Shown: positions 10,071 through 22,821 of the stretch, piece after piece
How the letters are laid out: every line of letters begins with the position of its first letter
Position numbering within the stretch: the stretch's first letter is position 1
DNA from: Vigna angularis
Taxonomy: Eukaryota; Streptophyta; Magnoliopsida; Fabales; Fabaceae
Assembly (NCBI RefSeq): GCF_016808095.1
Contig: NC_068979.1
Span: 22,775,444-22,839,443, forward strand
DNA length: 64,000 bases
Direction: 5' to 3'
The notes under the pieces: model-generated
Told to the model about the DNA's origin: nothing
Databases searched by the model: none
The model's input: the letters and a program-made list of their open reading frames with translations, nothing else
Made by a program: the position numbers and the translations under genes

Positions 10071-11145
10071 GAGTTGTTTTTAGAGTTGTATGGGAAACTG
10101 GATAGTTATGTTTTATGAGAGTGTTTACAGTTTTGTCAAAAAAAATTGAATGGAAAGAATTTGAAATTTTATCCACACAAAATTGTACAAGAAAAGTTTG
10201 CAATTTCATCCTAAAAACTTGTACCAGAAGGGTTTATAATTGTCCTAATAAATTATACGAAAAGAATTTTCAATTTTGTCAAATAAAAAATTATTATATG
10301 ACATAAGAAAAAATTGTACGATGAAGGTTTGCCATATTCTTTGCTAAAAAAATTAAATACTTGCTTTCAAGATATCATGGGAAAAAGTTACTAATGTAAT
10401 ATTATTTATTATTGACCTTTTATACATTTTATACAAACCTATTTTTGGCTTGTGATTTTCTCCTAGTGAAAAAGGTTAAAGCAATTAATTTGAATGGGAT
10501 TATAATTTATTGAATAAGAATATTAATGTATTAATTTAATGCAGAATGAGTCTATAAAAAGAACAGACATAATGCTTAATAACAGATGAAATTTGGATAG
10601 GGACAAAATACACGCACAAGGAATCATGGTTTGTGTTCCCTTGTTAACGACAAGATAAGTGACAAAAGTAAATTATTAAAGAGAAAAGCGATTCCCAGAA
10701 TTCTTAAGACTAATCAATTGGCTATGGTTATATTGGAAAGAGTAATGTACAAATAGTTACAATGAATCCAAAACCTGAAGGCCTATGGCATTTTTGGGTT
10801 CTAGAAATTGTCGTGATTTATCAACCAAAGTTCACAAAATGGTGGCCAAACTTAACATTTGATCTTGATCTCTCGTTCATCTTTTAGCATTACTGCCATG
10901 TATGACAAATGTAGATGGGAATGCACAAAGATGTAATGCAATTCATCCTTTGAAGTGAGACACATTCCTTGAACACTCAAAAGCCTCTTTTATATCAGTA
11001 ATGCGTTCATGTAGAGGTATACATGATGAACATGAACGGTTTTACTTCAATGTCTTCTTTCCCTTCTGCTCTCTACAGTGTACCATGACTGAGAAGTGGA
11101 TGAACTATTATGATTTCCATGGGAATAGAGTGTTAGTGACATTGA
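10071..11145. other. Intergenic DNA and 3' flank of EXO84
   Basis: No coding region is supported. Around 10140-10310 a degenerate motif of about 45 bp (AATTGTACAAGAAAAGTTTG and variants) repeats three or four times and may still be CACTA interior. The portion next to 11145 should contain the 3' UTR of the minus-strand EXO84 gene; no single polyadenylation site stands out. Confidence 0.4.
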
Positions 11146-12371
11146 CTATGTTTGGACGGATGAAGTGGGGCTAGGAATATCTTCCTCTACACTATCAAAG
11201 GCAGCTCTACCAGTTAACATCTTTATAGCAATTTCACTCACTTCAACAAACCATTCATCCTCAGGCAAGACACTGTCATTCAAAGGTTATTCATTAGTAT
11301 AAAGCAGTGTATAACAAAAATGCTTCATTCTATATCAACAAGTGTTGGAATGTCTACACCCGACTAAAAATAGTTGGAATGTTTATGTCCACTAAAAATA
11401 AAATTAATTTATAATATATAAATGAATCTAAATCTTATCTTACAAATCCGATTATATATTTTCTTTGATATAATGTATATACATATATAATACAAGCATG
11501 CACATCCTCGTATGGAATAATGGAAGGCAATGGAATGAGGGCAGAATAGTATGTTCTAAGAGGAGTATAAAGGTGCTCATGGATAATTTTTTTAATACAC
11601 TTTGCATGTTATTTTTCAGTAAAAACTTTATTCTTTTACTTCTTTAATGTCCTAATGACACTAATAAGCTAAATGCTAAATAACGAAATAGATGTACCTG
11701 TTGGGATCTAGACCTGTAGCAGCAAGAGCATTAATAGCCCTTTCAATAATGTTTTTAATAGCTTGATGCAGATGACGAGATAAGTAACGACCTTGGGATG
11801 AAAATATCATCACAAATTGCATATCCAAATAAAGCTGCATCAATGATCCAACAATTAGTCTCATATTAATTTTGGTAAGTGATCCTAATTCCTCAGCAGT
11901 AAATATTCTTCACAAACTACCTTCCAGGACCAGGTTTCAAAAGAAACTTTTTTAAAGTTTGTGGCAGACAGGTTTTATAATAATATTAATTAATTTTCGA
12001 CAGGCGTAATAGTATTTTTATCCCTATATTTGCTGGAATGATTCAATAATTTTTCTTTATTTAGTTTTTATTAAATATGTTTTTTCATTTTTAAAAAAAA
12101 AATTAATGTGTATTTTCAGTTAGGATTAATTTCGTTTAGAGGCTATTAATACAATTATCCACCATGATTTATTGTTTAAGGACGAAACCAAAGAAACTAT
12201 GTTAGCATCTATTATCATTATAATTATTTATTTTATTATTAATTAAAAAATATATTTTTAATTTATTAATGAGTATAGTTATGAATATTATTTGATAGAT
12301 ATAATGATGTACATTATCTTATGGACATAGACATAATTATAAATAATGAACAATTTTAAAAATCATATATT

Positions 12372-12456
<85 letters not shown>

Positions 12457-15400
12457 ATATATATATATATATATATATATTGATATATATATATATATTT
12501 ATATATATATTTATCGTTCCTTATTCATATATCACTAATTTATAGACACTGACCTAAATAAAATAAAGATCAAAATACCACTTTTAACCATCTCAGAATA
12601 CAATAATTTCTACCAATTCATATTTATAAATAAATAAGTTAAAAATATATCTCATAATTAATAATAAAATAAATAACGATAATAAAATATAACATCTCAA
12701 TAGTATATGTTAATACAATCACTTACATTTACATACTTTTATTTTTAATAAAAGAAATGAGGTTAACGTTGATATGAAAATAAAATTATATTAAGTCTTT
12801 CTAAAAAAAATATAAAATTCACGTAAAGTCTAAAAGTAAATAAAGAAAAAAATTGAATCATTACTATAAATATAGAAAAAAAATGTTGTTATATTATAGC
12901 AGCTTTGTATGTTTAAGTTGAAGTAACCCTTAAGAAATAACTACACTTATGTTTGAGTGAGTACCTGTTGAAGGCCTATGGGACCCAAAGGTGTTGATCC
13001 TGTCTCAACCTCTTCCCAGAAGGCTTGGTCATCAGAAAGCCACAGCACCACTGTTTCTGCTAGTCTCATCAATAAAACAGTCACAAATCTTTCCCTTCCT
13101 ACAAACATGTCTGCTGCAAGGCTTGCCACTTCGGTAAGCTTAGCAAAAATTTCCTGAAACAAATAATGTACCAAATGACAAACCTTATAATTAAACAAAG
13201 ATACTGCTACTATGTTTCTATCGTGATTGTATATGAATACTAAAGAGAAAGAATGCGTTAAGAAGCTCATATGTAAGTTGAGGTTCGCATTCACTTATAT
13301 ACTATAAATTGATTTTATTTTTAGTCAACGTTGAATTTCTAACACATCCTTCAACACGTCGAGCTATATACATATCGAACGTAAGACTAGATAATACCAT
13401 GTTAAGAAGTGAACTTTAAATCTAATTCAACCCCACAAAAACAACTTATAAAATAAGATTTGTATCCATTTATATATTATAAATTAGTTTTATTTTTAGT
13501 TTACATAGAAATTCCATGATGACTCAAAGGCTTAACAACATATCATCGAAGAAAGCATAGTTTGCGTTTCACAATGTTGAAATCTTGCATGTGGAAAAGG
13601 GTATATGACATAACTGAAAAGCAGAATCAGACTGGATCAAAAAAGATATATCAAATGATAATGTGCAACTTTTACTGAATAAGAACCCTTAACCCAAAAC
13701 TACAAGCAATCTCTGAGTCTAATCACACCGTTAATGCTAAAGATAAACAATCTTCATATTCCAACACACATATTACCTGAAAGATTGGAGAAGGAAACCA
13801 TTCAGGCTGCTCTACGTTACCATCCATTCCCAAATATATTAAGGCATTGAGGCGAGCTTCTCCTTCTTCTGTGAATATAAGTTCAAGAGCATGTTGCCGG
13901 CAAAAGCTGTCACGCAGGCGATCAACTTCACGTTGGAGCCTTTTCTTGAGTTCACGCTGTTTGTCTGATCCTTTTTTCTGAGAGTCATCACCTTTGGTGC
14001 TATGTGAAAGCTTGACAACAGCACGTGGAAGCAGTTCATCTGCCAGTAATATTGCATTTGCCATCAATGCAATCTGCTGTGCTTCAGTCTCGGCAAGCTT
14101 AACAATTCTGTGCCCTTCAATGTTCTCAGTTACCACTGATCCTGGCAATGCATTTACCAGCAAGTGGACATAGAAGTTGAACACTTGTAGAAGGCCTTCA
14201 ACTGCAAGAACATCCAATTGCAGTATTTCAAGAGGTCCAACATCTTCAAATAGTTCCTATTCAGATAACAGAAAACTTTATTAAGCATCTAAAGCAATGA
14301 GGCATAAAGGAAGGAGTGAAACAAAGAAGCTTCATGATAATATTATACTCTCTCGGTCAATTTCCTAGTATCATATGGATACTTTCAAAATAGGATACCG
14401 AGCAATGGTTTTCTGATGAAAAAAAAATTCAAAATGGAAGCAATTCTGAAAATAGATTAGTACCAAAAAGTGAATAATTACCTGAACCATTGAGTTGAAT
14501 TTGTGAGCACTGCCTGAAAGTTTTGGTTGGAGCAAACCTAAGTTACTATGAGAAGATGGAGGTTGGCCGGAAGACCTGTTACTGGTTGGTGCATAAGAAA
14601 GTAGCCAATCCTCTGCAGCAGCCAGTGCAGAACTACTTTGTTCAATTCTTTTCAAATTTGTTTTCAGTGCTTGCTCAACAAACGGTCTAAAAAATTTTAT
14701 TAGGACAGGGGAAAGGGCTAGGCCAGTAGTCTCTAGCAGATAGCAGTGACTCATGCAAACATGAACACATTCAGATGCAACTCTCAAACCTCCTGCTGCA
14801 GCTGTAGAGGCAAGAATGCACTTCTTAAGGAGAGCAGAATATTTCTCAGCCTCTGCAACTGCCCAAGTTACTAGCTCAGACGTATATGCAGGTTCTTCAG
14901 AAAACACTGACAGAGAATCTGATGCTGCTTGTGAAATGGTGGAAAAAACAAGCTGTGAAAGGGCAGCAGTAAATGGCCCAACCCCACCATAATTGCTGGA
15001 TTGAAGGATTTTCATGGTACGTTGTAATGTTCCTTGGCGAGAACTTAGTAGTAATGTGTGAGCACGAGGACCATCCCCAAGTTTTTTCAATGACAACGCT
15101 GTTGATCGAATCTCTGCACTGCTAGTTGATGGCTGGCAGATAGTTTCTGCTAGTTGATCTGCTAGCTTTTGTCTGTGTTCAACAATAGCATCTTGCAATG
15201 CCTCAAATAAAATTGGGCTTAAAGTTCCCACTTGAGTAATTTCTTGTACCATTTTTTCTCCTTCTTCCAAAGCAGTCATTGCTTCGTCCACTCTTTTCTC
15301 CGCTAATAGAACCTCAAGGGTTTCTAAATATCCTATTAGCCATTTTTCTGTGTTGGATAGTTCTGTTTTTTCATCTAGTATGTCATCCATGTCTGAATCT

Positions 15401-17674
15401 TCATTTCCACTAATCATGGGACTAAGCTCGCACCCATCTGCTAAACCATGAACCAAAGCAGCCTGGGTGGATAGAAGATTTCTCATGGAAACCAACTCTC
15501 CCTCAAGATCAGATATCTCTTTGGACGTCCTGCATAAAATGTTGCAGAGATAGTAAACAGCATAATAATAATCATACTTACAGATACAAGATATCCTATT
15601 TTTTTTCAGGCAACCATATATTTTTGTCAATTTCTGTTAAAATCACAAACCATCTTGTCCCCTTCATAAAATCTTTGAATTTCTTAAATGGATCCTTGAA
15701 TCAAGTTTAGATATTGCTACAAGCAGTCTAAAGTTTAAACATTGACATCCACAGTATAATGAATGGGTTGGACCTTACCTAAAAGCTGAAGTTACAACAC
15801 TTATACCAAAAAACACACAGCAGAAATATTAGAAATTGTCTTTCAAAACTAACAGAAGAATGAAAACTACACTTCCCATATTTTGTCCTCACAATCATGC
15901 TACAAATTTATACTCACCATTCCCATTTTCCTTTTTCCCCTTTTTTTCACTCAATTAACTTCCCCATCTCATTTTTAGTGACAGAACAAAAAACATTTAT
16001 TTAGTAAAAGAATCGAAAGTCAAATGAACTTTTTACTTCCTCTTATCCATGTACGAAAACTTAAATGGGACAAAACTTTTATAACCACAAAACTGGTTTT
16101 TAAGATGCGATTTATATCAAATATATATATCTTGAACTCATGAGAATAGAAATTAATGGGTCCGATAACAGGTGAAATAATATGCCCAACAAACAATAAA
16201 TACATTTAGGATAACTTCTAATCTCTCTGATACTATGTTAATAAATAGAAAAGTCTAACTTAATCCCATAAAATTGACTTACTTTTATTTATATACTCTA
16301 AATTGATTTTATTTTTACTCGAGTCGACGTGATACTTCGAACAGAAGCAAACACTTGTTGCAAAATTTCATATAACTACTTTGACATTTTAATAAAAGTA
16401 ATCTGTAAACAAAGGAACTTCTGAAAGGAAGGCACTGAAACAGGTCTCGTCACAATGAAAAATTCATGAAAGTAATGCTTAAATCCCTTCACAAGTTCAG
16501 ATATGGTGCATAAGAATTCGAAAGTATAGCCCAAAATATTCTTCAACAAATATATGCAACTAGTTAACAAATTTTAGGGTGTGTAATCACCGTATGAAGG
16601 CTGAGTAGTTAGCAAGAACACTTTTACGCATTTCTTCTGCTGAAGCCTTCTTCAAGTCAATAAGATAAGAGCACAAGTGTCTTATCTCCTGCAAAACAGT
16701 ACAAAAACCTTTATTAATTTTGAAGACAGTAAAGTGTCCTCTATGAAATGGATAAAAAAGCAGTGTAATTTTATTTTTCCATTATCCCAACTTCATTCAC
16801 CAAGAATCATTTTCGTTCCTGGCATACAAAATATAATTATAATCACATTTTTAAAAGCATAAAAACCTTGCTGATTCTAATTGAGGATTACTGAACCAAC
16901 CTGTTATTAAACCTTTTACTATGCATAGAATGAATTTTACATCATAAAATTGTAAAGGCAAGAGTCTAAAAAAGTAGAAGTTGCAAGTTGCAACAAATGG
17001 ATTCCTAATAAATGGGAAAAATAGTATTACCTCTGATAGAAAATCTAACATGGTACATACATGAAACCTCCTTTCTTTTTGCCTAAATGAAGTATACTAC
17101 TTGTAAGCAAAATTCAAAAACTCAGCTTTTATACACTTTCTAACATATTCTTTTTAGCCTACTATATACTACTAATTAAAATTATTAGAAACTAAAAAAT
17201 CACACGACAAGTTAAAGGAGTAAGACCTACAAAATGTTATAGTTTCAAAACAATTTCAATGAATAACAAAGGTGTCTTTAAAAGAGTGGTTCCCTACATA
17301 TACTAATGTGTGTGTTTATATATAGGCACACTTTTGACATGCACGTGGGGAACTTGTGGATATTGTGTTTCATACACTTACCCTAAAGGTTAATTTTTGG
17401 TTCATTGCAGGCATGATCACTCATCAGCAAACAGACCCATTAAGCAATTTGACAATGAAAAGTGGTTTAACATGAAATCTTTGCGACAGAGAGAGAAAAC
17501 CTTTTCGTTCATGGTGCGGGATTTGGAGGCGACATAGTTATTGGGATCAAAGGAAGAGCTTTTGAAAACCTTGAGCCTATCACTGAGTGTGAGATTGACC
17601 TCAAGCTCTGAAGCGTCTCCAATGCTGGATGACAAAGATCCTCTCGGAGGAGTCATGAATGGTGACTGATCCAT
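11146..17674 (-). CDS. EXO84A: Exocyst complex component EXO84 (EXO84A-like)
   Basis: Subunit of the octameric exocyst, which tethers secretory vesicles to the plasma membrane. Seven coding exons (minus strand): 17674-17501, 16688-16591, 15529-14482, 14256-13777, 13153-12965, 11834-11698 and 11272-11146. All introns are GT-AG, the summed length is 2253 nt, and the frame closes at a TAG, giving 750 residues, the usual length for plant EXO84. The N-terminal motif [19 protein letters not shown], then [12 protein letters not shown] and [20 protein letters not shown] form the Vps51/EXO84 coiled-coil start; [25 protein letters not shown] and FASQGRYLS-like positions mark the C-terminal rod. The start at 17674 is the first ATG and precedes the conserved LSDRLKVF block. 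The A rather than B or C paralogue is judged from remembered similarity (for example [18 protein letters not shown]) and is less certain than the family. Introns carry AT repeats and a dispersed repeat, but no disabling change is seen. Confidence 0.92.
12375..12510. repeat. (AT)n microsatellite cluster in an EXO84 intron
   Basis: Three AT runs separated by CAAA or TTG interruptions lie inside the 1.1-kb intron between exons 5 and 6. Confidence 0.95.
13275..13510. repeat. Dispersed repeat in EXO84 intron 4
   Basis: Contains CACTTATATACTATAAATTG and, again at 13470-13500, TTTATATATTATAAATTAG, with AATTCAACCCCACAAAA between. The same phrases occur at 16225-16345 in another intron, so this is a family of short noncoding elements; it resembles a repeat common in legume introns and flanks. 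Confidence 0.55.
16225..16345. repeat. Second copy of the intron repeat
   Basis: GATACTATGTTAATAAATAG, CTTAATCCCATAAAATTGAC and TATATACTCTAAATTGATTT parallel the copy at 13275-13510. It lies in the EXO84 intron between exons 2 and 3. Confidence 0.55.
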
Positions 17675-18589
17675 TGTAAGTTGTTGTTGTGTTTATCTAC
17701 GTTGCATGCATGCAATTCCGGAGCAGAAGGTTGAATCGAAATGGCAATGGAGGATTAAGAAATGAAAGTGCAGAAAATGTAATCAGATTGATACATGTTA
17801 CATCACAAACCAAGATGCATGCGAGAGAAGAGAGCCTCCGCAAACATGCACTGCATCCATTCCAAACACGGATTGAAATGTGTTTTTTAAGGAAAAACAT
17901 ACTATTTTCACACCTTTTTTCTTAAAAAAAAAAAAGAAAACACCATGTTACATTTAATAATAAAATATTAAAGTAAGATATTTTATTAAAACATATATTA
18001 TATTATTTAATAGAAATAATTATAAAATTAATATACAAAATTTGATGGGCGTAAATCAATCTCCACTTTTTTTAAGTGGTCATAATAAAATAATATAAAA
18101 TATTTTACAATATAAAATATGAGAAAAATATAAAAGAATATGATGATAATATTTTTTTAAGCAAATAAGATGATAACTTAACCTGAAAAAAAATTAGTCC
18201 AAGATATAATCATTATTCAAATATTTTTAATGATGAGGGATAAATTTAGGTTTAATTAGTGATATAAAAATATTAAGTTGGTTTTTTAGTTTTTTTAATT
18301 TTTAATTTCAATTTGGTCTCGATCCTCGTGTGAACACAGTGTAATAGATGATTAGATTAATTTAAGTACATGTTACATCTAATTTTTTTTTTTAAATATT
18401 CTTTGCCACTCCTCATTTATCATACTTCCATTTTACTCCTTTTAATTATAAAATATTATAATTAATTAATAAAAAATTTAGAATAAAATAATACTTTTTA
18501 AAAGTGTCAAATGAAACTATAAAAAAATAGTGTTAATACTTTTTTCCCTCTTTTTCTTTTAATTTTATCACTAATCACTGGTGTAGTAA
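17675..18589. other. EXO84 5' flank and AT-rich intergenic DNA
   Basis: Should hold the EXO84 5' UTR and promoter (minus strand), but no clear TATA box can be singled out. From 17930 the DNA is very AT-rich without coding potential. Confidence 0.4.
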
Positions 18590-18985
18590 TGAGATATGGT
18601 TATGATTATCTTTTACATTAAATTACAGTTAATAAACTGTATTATATGTAAACTTAGTAAAAATTAGTAGGTTATAAGTTACGGGTGATTACATAATAGA
18701 CTACGATTTCATGAGATAACTAAAGTCAATAGCCATTTCATAAGAGAGTAATATACTACGATTTTTATATATAACTATAGCTTAAAATGCAATTAAAAAA
18801 TATAAAAAAAAAACAAAGGGATAGGCTACAGTTGAAGTAGATAAGCATAGCCTAAAAGTTTCAAGAGAAAAGAAGAAACAAATATGCTACGGTTTTGGGT
18901 AAAATTGTAGCTTATCCTAGACTATAGGCTATGAATTTGGATAGTTTTGGCTATGATAGGCTACAATTTTTATTTTTTTCTTATG
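18590..18985. repeat. Short-motif-rich, transposon-end-like region
   Basis: GGCTACGATTTT, TAGGCTACAGTT, ATTGTAGCTTAT and ACTATAGCTTA recur in both orientations over about 400 bp. This clustering of a 7-9 bp motif in direct and inverted forms resembles the subterminal region of a CACTA element, but no CACTA terminus was identified here. Confidence 0.4.
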
Positions 18986-19328
18986 TTTCTATCTACACAA
19001 TTTTAAAACCTACAGACATAAATAGTTACACAAAATATATCCAAATACAATCAAAATCCAGAACATAATAGATAACAATTATATATTAAAGTAAATACTT
19101 TAAAATACAAAGCATTTTTAATAGACTAGCTATTAAAACTATAGTACATTTGAATAATACATTTGATACAAGTTTTCCTTGTATATGTTATTGAATATGA
19201 AATAAATGGTTAAGGATGGTTGAAATGTTAGACAAAGATAATAATTTCAATTAGTATATAAAAAACAACATTTTTAAGTATTTTGAATTAAGTAAATTGT
19301 TACCGGTTTCCAATCGGATGATTTATTA

Positions 19329-19818
19329 CACTAGAAATATAATACAATTATAAGTAATTGAGGAATAAAAGGAAACAAAAAAGTATAATTTGATCAAAAT
19401 AGCTAACCTCGAGCAACATATTTTCACCAAAGGATTTGAGCAAAGAAGGAGGTTTGACACAAAGATAAAGTGAATATATTTTTACCATTCCGCTCAAATT
19501 TTTAATGAATTCACTAACAACGTCTGAAAAGTGATATTCTAACATCTTATAATTCTTTGATGTCTGAAACTAGGGCATTTGACATCATACAGGAGAACAT
19601 TTTTACCTTCGAGCTAAACATTTTCATGAAATTTACTCAATATGACGTCGGAAATTGAGAATTCTAACATCTGATGAGCATATGACATCGAAAAAGTATA
19701 AATTCTTATGTCTAAATTGAACATCTATTTACAAAGATGTCACCGATTACTTTTAACGTTGGTTTTTTCATATTCTGACGTTGAGCGGGAGACGTTGAAG
19801 TCTTATTTTGCACTAGTG
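19329..19818. mobile_element. CACTA-type terminal segment
   Basis: The right edge read on the minus strand is CACTAGTGCAAAATAAGAC, matching plant CACTA termini. Inside it GACGTC-, GACATC- and GACGTTG-type motifs recur (19525-19800). The left edge is put at CACTAGAAATA (19329) only because it also begins CACTAG; no 3-bp target duplication matches, so that boundary is doubtful. An imperfect duplication of about 125 bp lies inside (TTTTACC...ATTCTAACATCT at about 19480-19550 and 19605-19670). Confidence 0.5.
19434..19579 (+). repeat. Left arm of 150-bp inverted repeat
   Basis: Reverse-complement match to 21167-21317: both read ATTTGAGCA(A/G)AGAAGGAGG through TTCTTTGATGTCTGAAACTA. Confidence 0.88.
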
Positions 19819-19959
19819 ATGAAGTTTAAAAATTTGTATGTTGTTCACTAGTTTTTTTTGTGATGCTTCCAATTTATGTATCAGACATGATATGGTTTGG
19901 TGTGCTTTATTTATTTTGTATAAAACGAATCCTAATAAAGTACTTAATTTTTTATTTTC

Positions 19960-20410
19960 AAAACGTAACCCAATCCAACTAGTTCTTGTTGTGATATGAT
20001 ATGAAGGTTGGTTGTATAATATTATGTTCAGGTTGTACAAAAAGTCCAATGCTGCTACCCACTTCTGTGGTTACTGCTCCCAAGTTATGTTTCATTACTA
20101 GTTTTTCAATTTTTAACTCGTAACAGTAACCAAATTAAACTAGTTTATGTTGGCATATGGTCATTGTGATGATGTTTGTGGTAGATAGGACGTCACACAT
20201 ATCGTTGTTTGTTATATGAAGCTTGCTTGTACAAAAATGTTTCAAACTATAAAAAAAGTTCAACATTGTTACCCACTTATTTGGTCACTACTCTTCACTT
20301 ATATTTCAGTGTCGGTTTTTCAATTTTTAATCCACAATAGTGACCAAATTGAAGCAAATTTTGTAGGGATATGGTAATTGTGATGATGTTTTGCGGGGTT
20401 TGATTGAAAA
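19960..20410. repeat. Degenerate tandem repeat of about 235 bp
   Basis: The block containing AAAAAGTCCAATGCTGCTACC, TTTTTCAATTTTTAA, AGTAACCAAATT and TGTGATGATGTTTG at 20038-20180 recurs diverged at 20265-20395. A partial earlier copy (AACCCAATCCAACTAGTTC) lies near 19970. Confidence 0.75.
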
Positions 20411-21166
20411 ACCGCAAAACATAAAGCAAGGAACGAAAGAAAATGGAACAAAACTGAGCAATCTAGGTGTTCCACTCTAAACTCACAATGGAGAAGGGAC
20501 GAAGAACTCATGCCTTGAAAGGAAAAACTCGTGCCTAAGAAACTCACCAACCATAATGAAATGACCTATGAATGGGGCCAAAGGAGAATGAATGCTCAAC
20601 ACAAGAACAGAAAAACGACACAATGCTTGATTTCAAAGGTTGCTAACAACAAATAGAAAGAACTAATGAAGGAACAACACAAGACTAAGAAGGAACAAAT
20701 GAAATGTGAAAACGAAAGCCTTTGACCTAGGTTTTGTGGGATGAAACTCCAAAAGTTGAACGAAGAATGTGTTGCACCATTTAACAAAATGACATGTGTG
20801 CTATGTCAAAATATTGTCAAAAAATTGAGTTAACATTTAATTTTCCTTTCATAATTGTTAATCACCTCTGCTTTTATTCTGCATTTTACTTTTTTATTAA
20901 ATTCGGTGAAAGAAAAATAAAAAAAGACAATAAAATAAAGTAAAATAAAATAAAATAAAATAAAATAACAATAAAAAATAAATATATTTTCTTTCTCAAA
21001 TTAATAAACATTTTTTATTTTATTTTATGTCTTTTTTTTAGTTGGTTCTACTTTACATCTTTCTTTATTATTACTACTCAAACAACATCTTAACTGGAAT
21101 GAAATCTTAAACTCTAAAATGACAACTGAGCCTCAATAGAAAACTCACTTTAGAATATCACTTTAG
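20411..21166. other. Noncoding, with a TAAAA microsatellite
   Basis: No gene is supported. 20931-20968 is a (TAAAA)n tract. The remainder is unclassified DNA between the arms of the inverted repeat. Confidence 0.5.
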
Positions 21167-21317
21167 AATGCCCTAGTTTCAGACATCAAAGAATTATAAG
21201 ACGTTAGAATATTACTTTTTTAGACGTTATATGTTAGTGAATTCATTAAAAATTTGGGTGGAAGGGTGAAAATATATTCACTTTATCTTTGTCTCAAACC
21301 TCCTTCTCTGCTCAAAT
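21167..21317 (-). repeat. Right arm of 150-bp inverted repeat
   Basis: Inverted counterpart of 19434-19579, with one 3-4 base length difference near 21225. Both inner and outer flanks diverge immediately. Confidence 0.88.
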
Positions 21318-21726
21318 TCTTTTCGGACGAAGCTTTCAGCAACCAACACATATAATTTTTCTTTCATTTTACACAAATGCACATTGATTAATTACTTTAG
21401 TTATGATTTTCTTTCGTTTTGAGCAATTGGTTTCGTGCACAAGTACTTTTTGGAGCATAGGTGTGTTCTCCTTTCTCCCTCACTAGCGACAACACTTTAG
21501 TCTCACAGTGAACTCGCCTTCAAGATGATTAGTTTCGTTTTGGTTTTTTGATGAAATTTTATTTTCGTTTTCATTTTTATGGACAATAAATTGGTTGAAC
21601 ATGTTTGTATTGTTGATATTGATATTGTTAAACTTTTTTGTTGTTCATACACCGTATACATCCAAACTTAGGATAGAACTGAGAGTATACTTAAAAGAAC
21701 TCCAAATGACTTGAAAAATTTTTCAA

Positions 21727-21891
21727 GGGTTAAATATGTTTTTAGTCCCTAAACTATCAAGCGATTTTGGGTTTAGTCCCTATTCGAAAGGTTTGTTCTT
21801 TTTAGTCCTCTTAGTTTTGAAACTCTTATGTTTAGTCCTTAAAATTGAACGACATTAACTTTTCTTTGTTGTAGCAAACGACGAGCCACGT
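21727..21891 (+). repeat. Left MULE terminal inverted repeat
   Basis: Shares CCCTAAACTATCAAGCGATT, TAGTCCCTATTCGAAAGG and CAAACGACGAGCCACGT with the reverse complement of 23297-23459; about 15 mismatches by eye. Confidence 0.92.
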
Positions 21892-21951
21892 GTGATGCCA
21901 CATTTCCTCGTTATTGTGTGCCACGTTGATTGTTTCATTTTTCAAATCAAC

Positions 21952-22224
21952 GAAGGGTCTCTTCCATTTTGTTCCCCTAACGGCCAGATTTTGGAACGAC
22001 CCAACTTGAAGGAGTTCAGTTTCGAGGACCTGAAATCCACGGGCCAAGAGTTTCAAGGGCGACACATTGCTAGGTGAAGGTGGGTTTGGTAGAGTCTACA
22101 AGGGCTGGTTAGATGAGAAGAACCTTACCCCTGCCATCGACGAGACCTTAGAGGGGCGTACCTTCGCCAACGAGTCGGGCGACAACGACCCCAACCGTGT
22201 CTTATGTAAAAATCCTTCTGGTTA
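21952..22224 (+). pseudogene. Captured fragment of a receptor-like cytoplasmic kinase
   Basis: The first part reads ILERPNLKEFSFEDLKSTG, the region just before the kinase domain of plant RLCK-VII (PBL/APK1-type) proteins. After a one-base frameshift the glycine loop LGEGGFGRVYKGWLDEK follows at about 22070-22120. Only the first exon boundary region and glycine loop are present; the catalytic HRD and DFG motifs are absent. The remaining frame to 22224 is not recognisable as kinase. It lies inside the MULE and has no intact start, so it is not a gene. Confidence 0.82.
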
Positions 22225-22668
22225 ATCTATTCATCTACGAATACTACTCCCAGGAACAATTTTCCATCTTCCACAACCTTGTGCCGCCATTCTATTCGAA
22301 ACCTTGACGGCGAACCTACGAGACCCATGCCCTAGAAATTTTGCTTTCTCTCCTAACTCTAGAGGTCATTCTTGTTTGTAGTTAGATTCTTTCCTTTTCG
22401 ATTTTAGTACTGCACCTGTTTCATCAAAATCCTCATTATGATAACTGTTTTCTAAAGTGGATTCGTTCAACTTGTTGAAATACTTTGAAATTAACTTTGT
22501 TGTATTGTATTCCCTATATTTGCTTGTGATATTTAAATTCAATTTTTGTAGAATTTAATAAAATGGGATAATTGGGGTTTGGAGGTTGATATTTGAGAGT
22601 TTGACTAATATCATAATTGATTTATGTTTCTGGCCAGAGTTTTGAATAATCTAGCCCTTTGTCTGATA

Positions 22669-22740
22669 ATGGGTAAAGCTAAAAAGGGTCCAAATTTTGT
22701 TGTTAGGAAGAAGATTGTCACTTCCAAAACAATAAAAAGG
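22669..22740 (+). pseudogene. Captured first exon of FCF1 (rRNA-processing factor)
   Basis: An ATG opens MGKAKKGPNFVVRKK and then IVTSKTIKR, matching the N-terminus of plant FCF1, a PIN-domain protein of the small-subunit processome. It is followed at once by a splice-donor-like AG|GTGAGT. The retained exon-intron junction shows capture at the DNA level. The rest of FCF1 is absent. Confidence 0.75.
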
Positions 22741-22821
22741 TGAGTTTTTTTCTTTCTCTTCCTTTGGTGTTGGTTGCTTCATCGGACTTGGTTTTATTGC
22801 TTGAAATCATGTCAATTTCAA

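Noticed and set aside
42..10994. Transfer RNA genes near the LTR primer sites
   Set aside because: Only short primer-binding complements are present; no cloverleaf with A and B boxes was found.
17689..17925. Small open frames upstream of EXO84 on both strands
   Set aside because: They overlap each other and the EXO84 5' flank, with no recognisable protein features.
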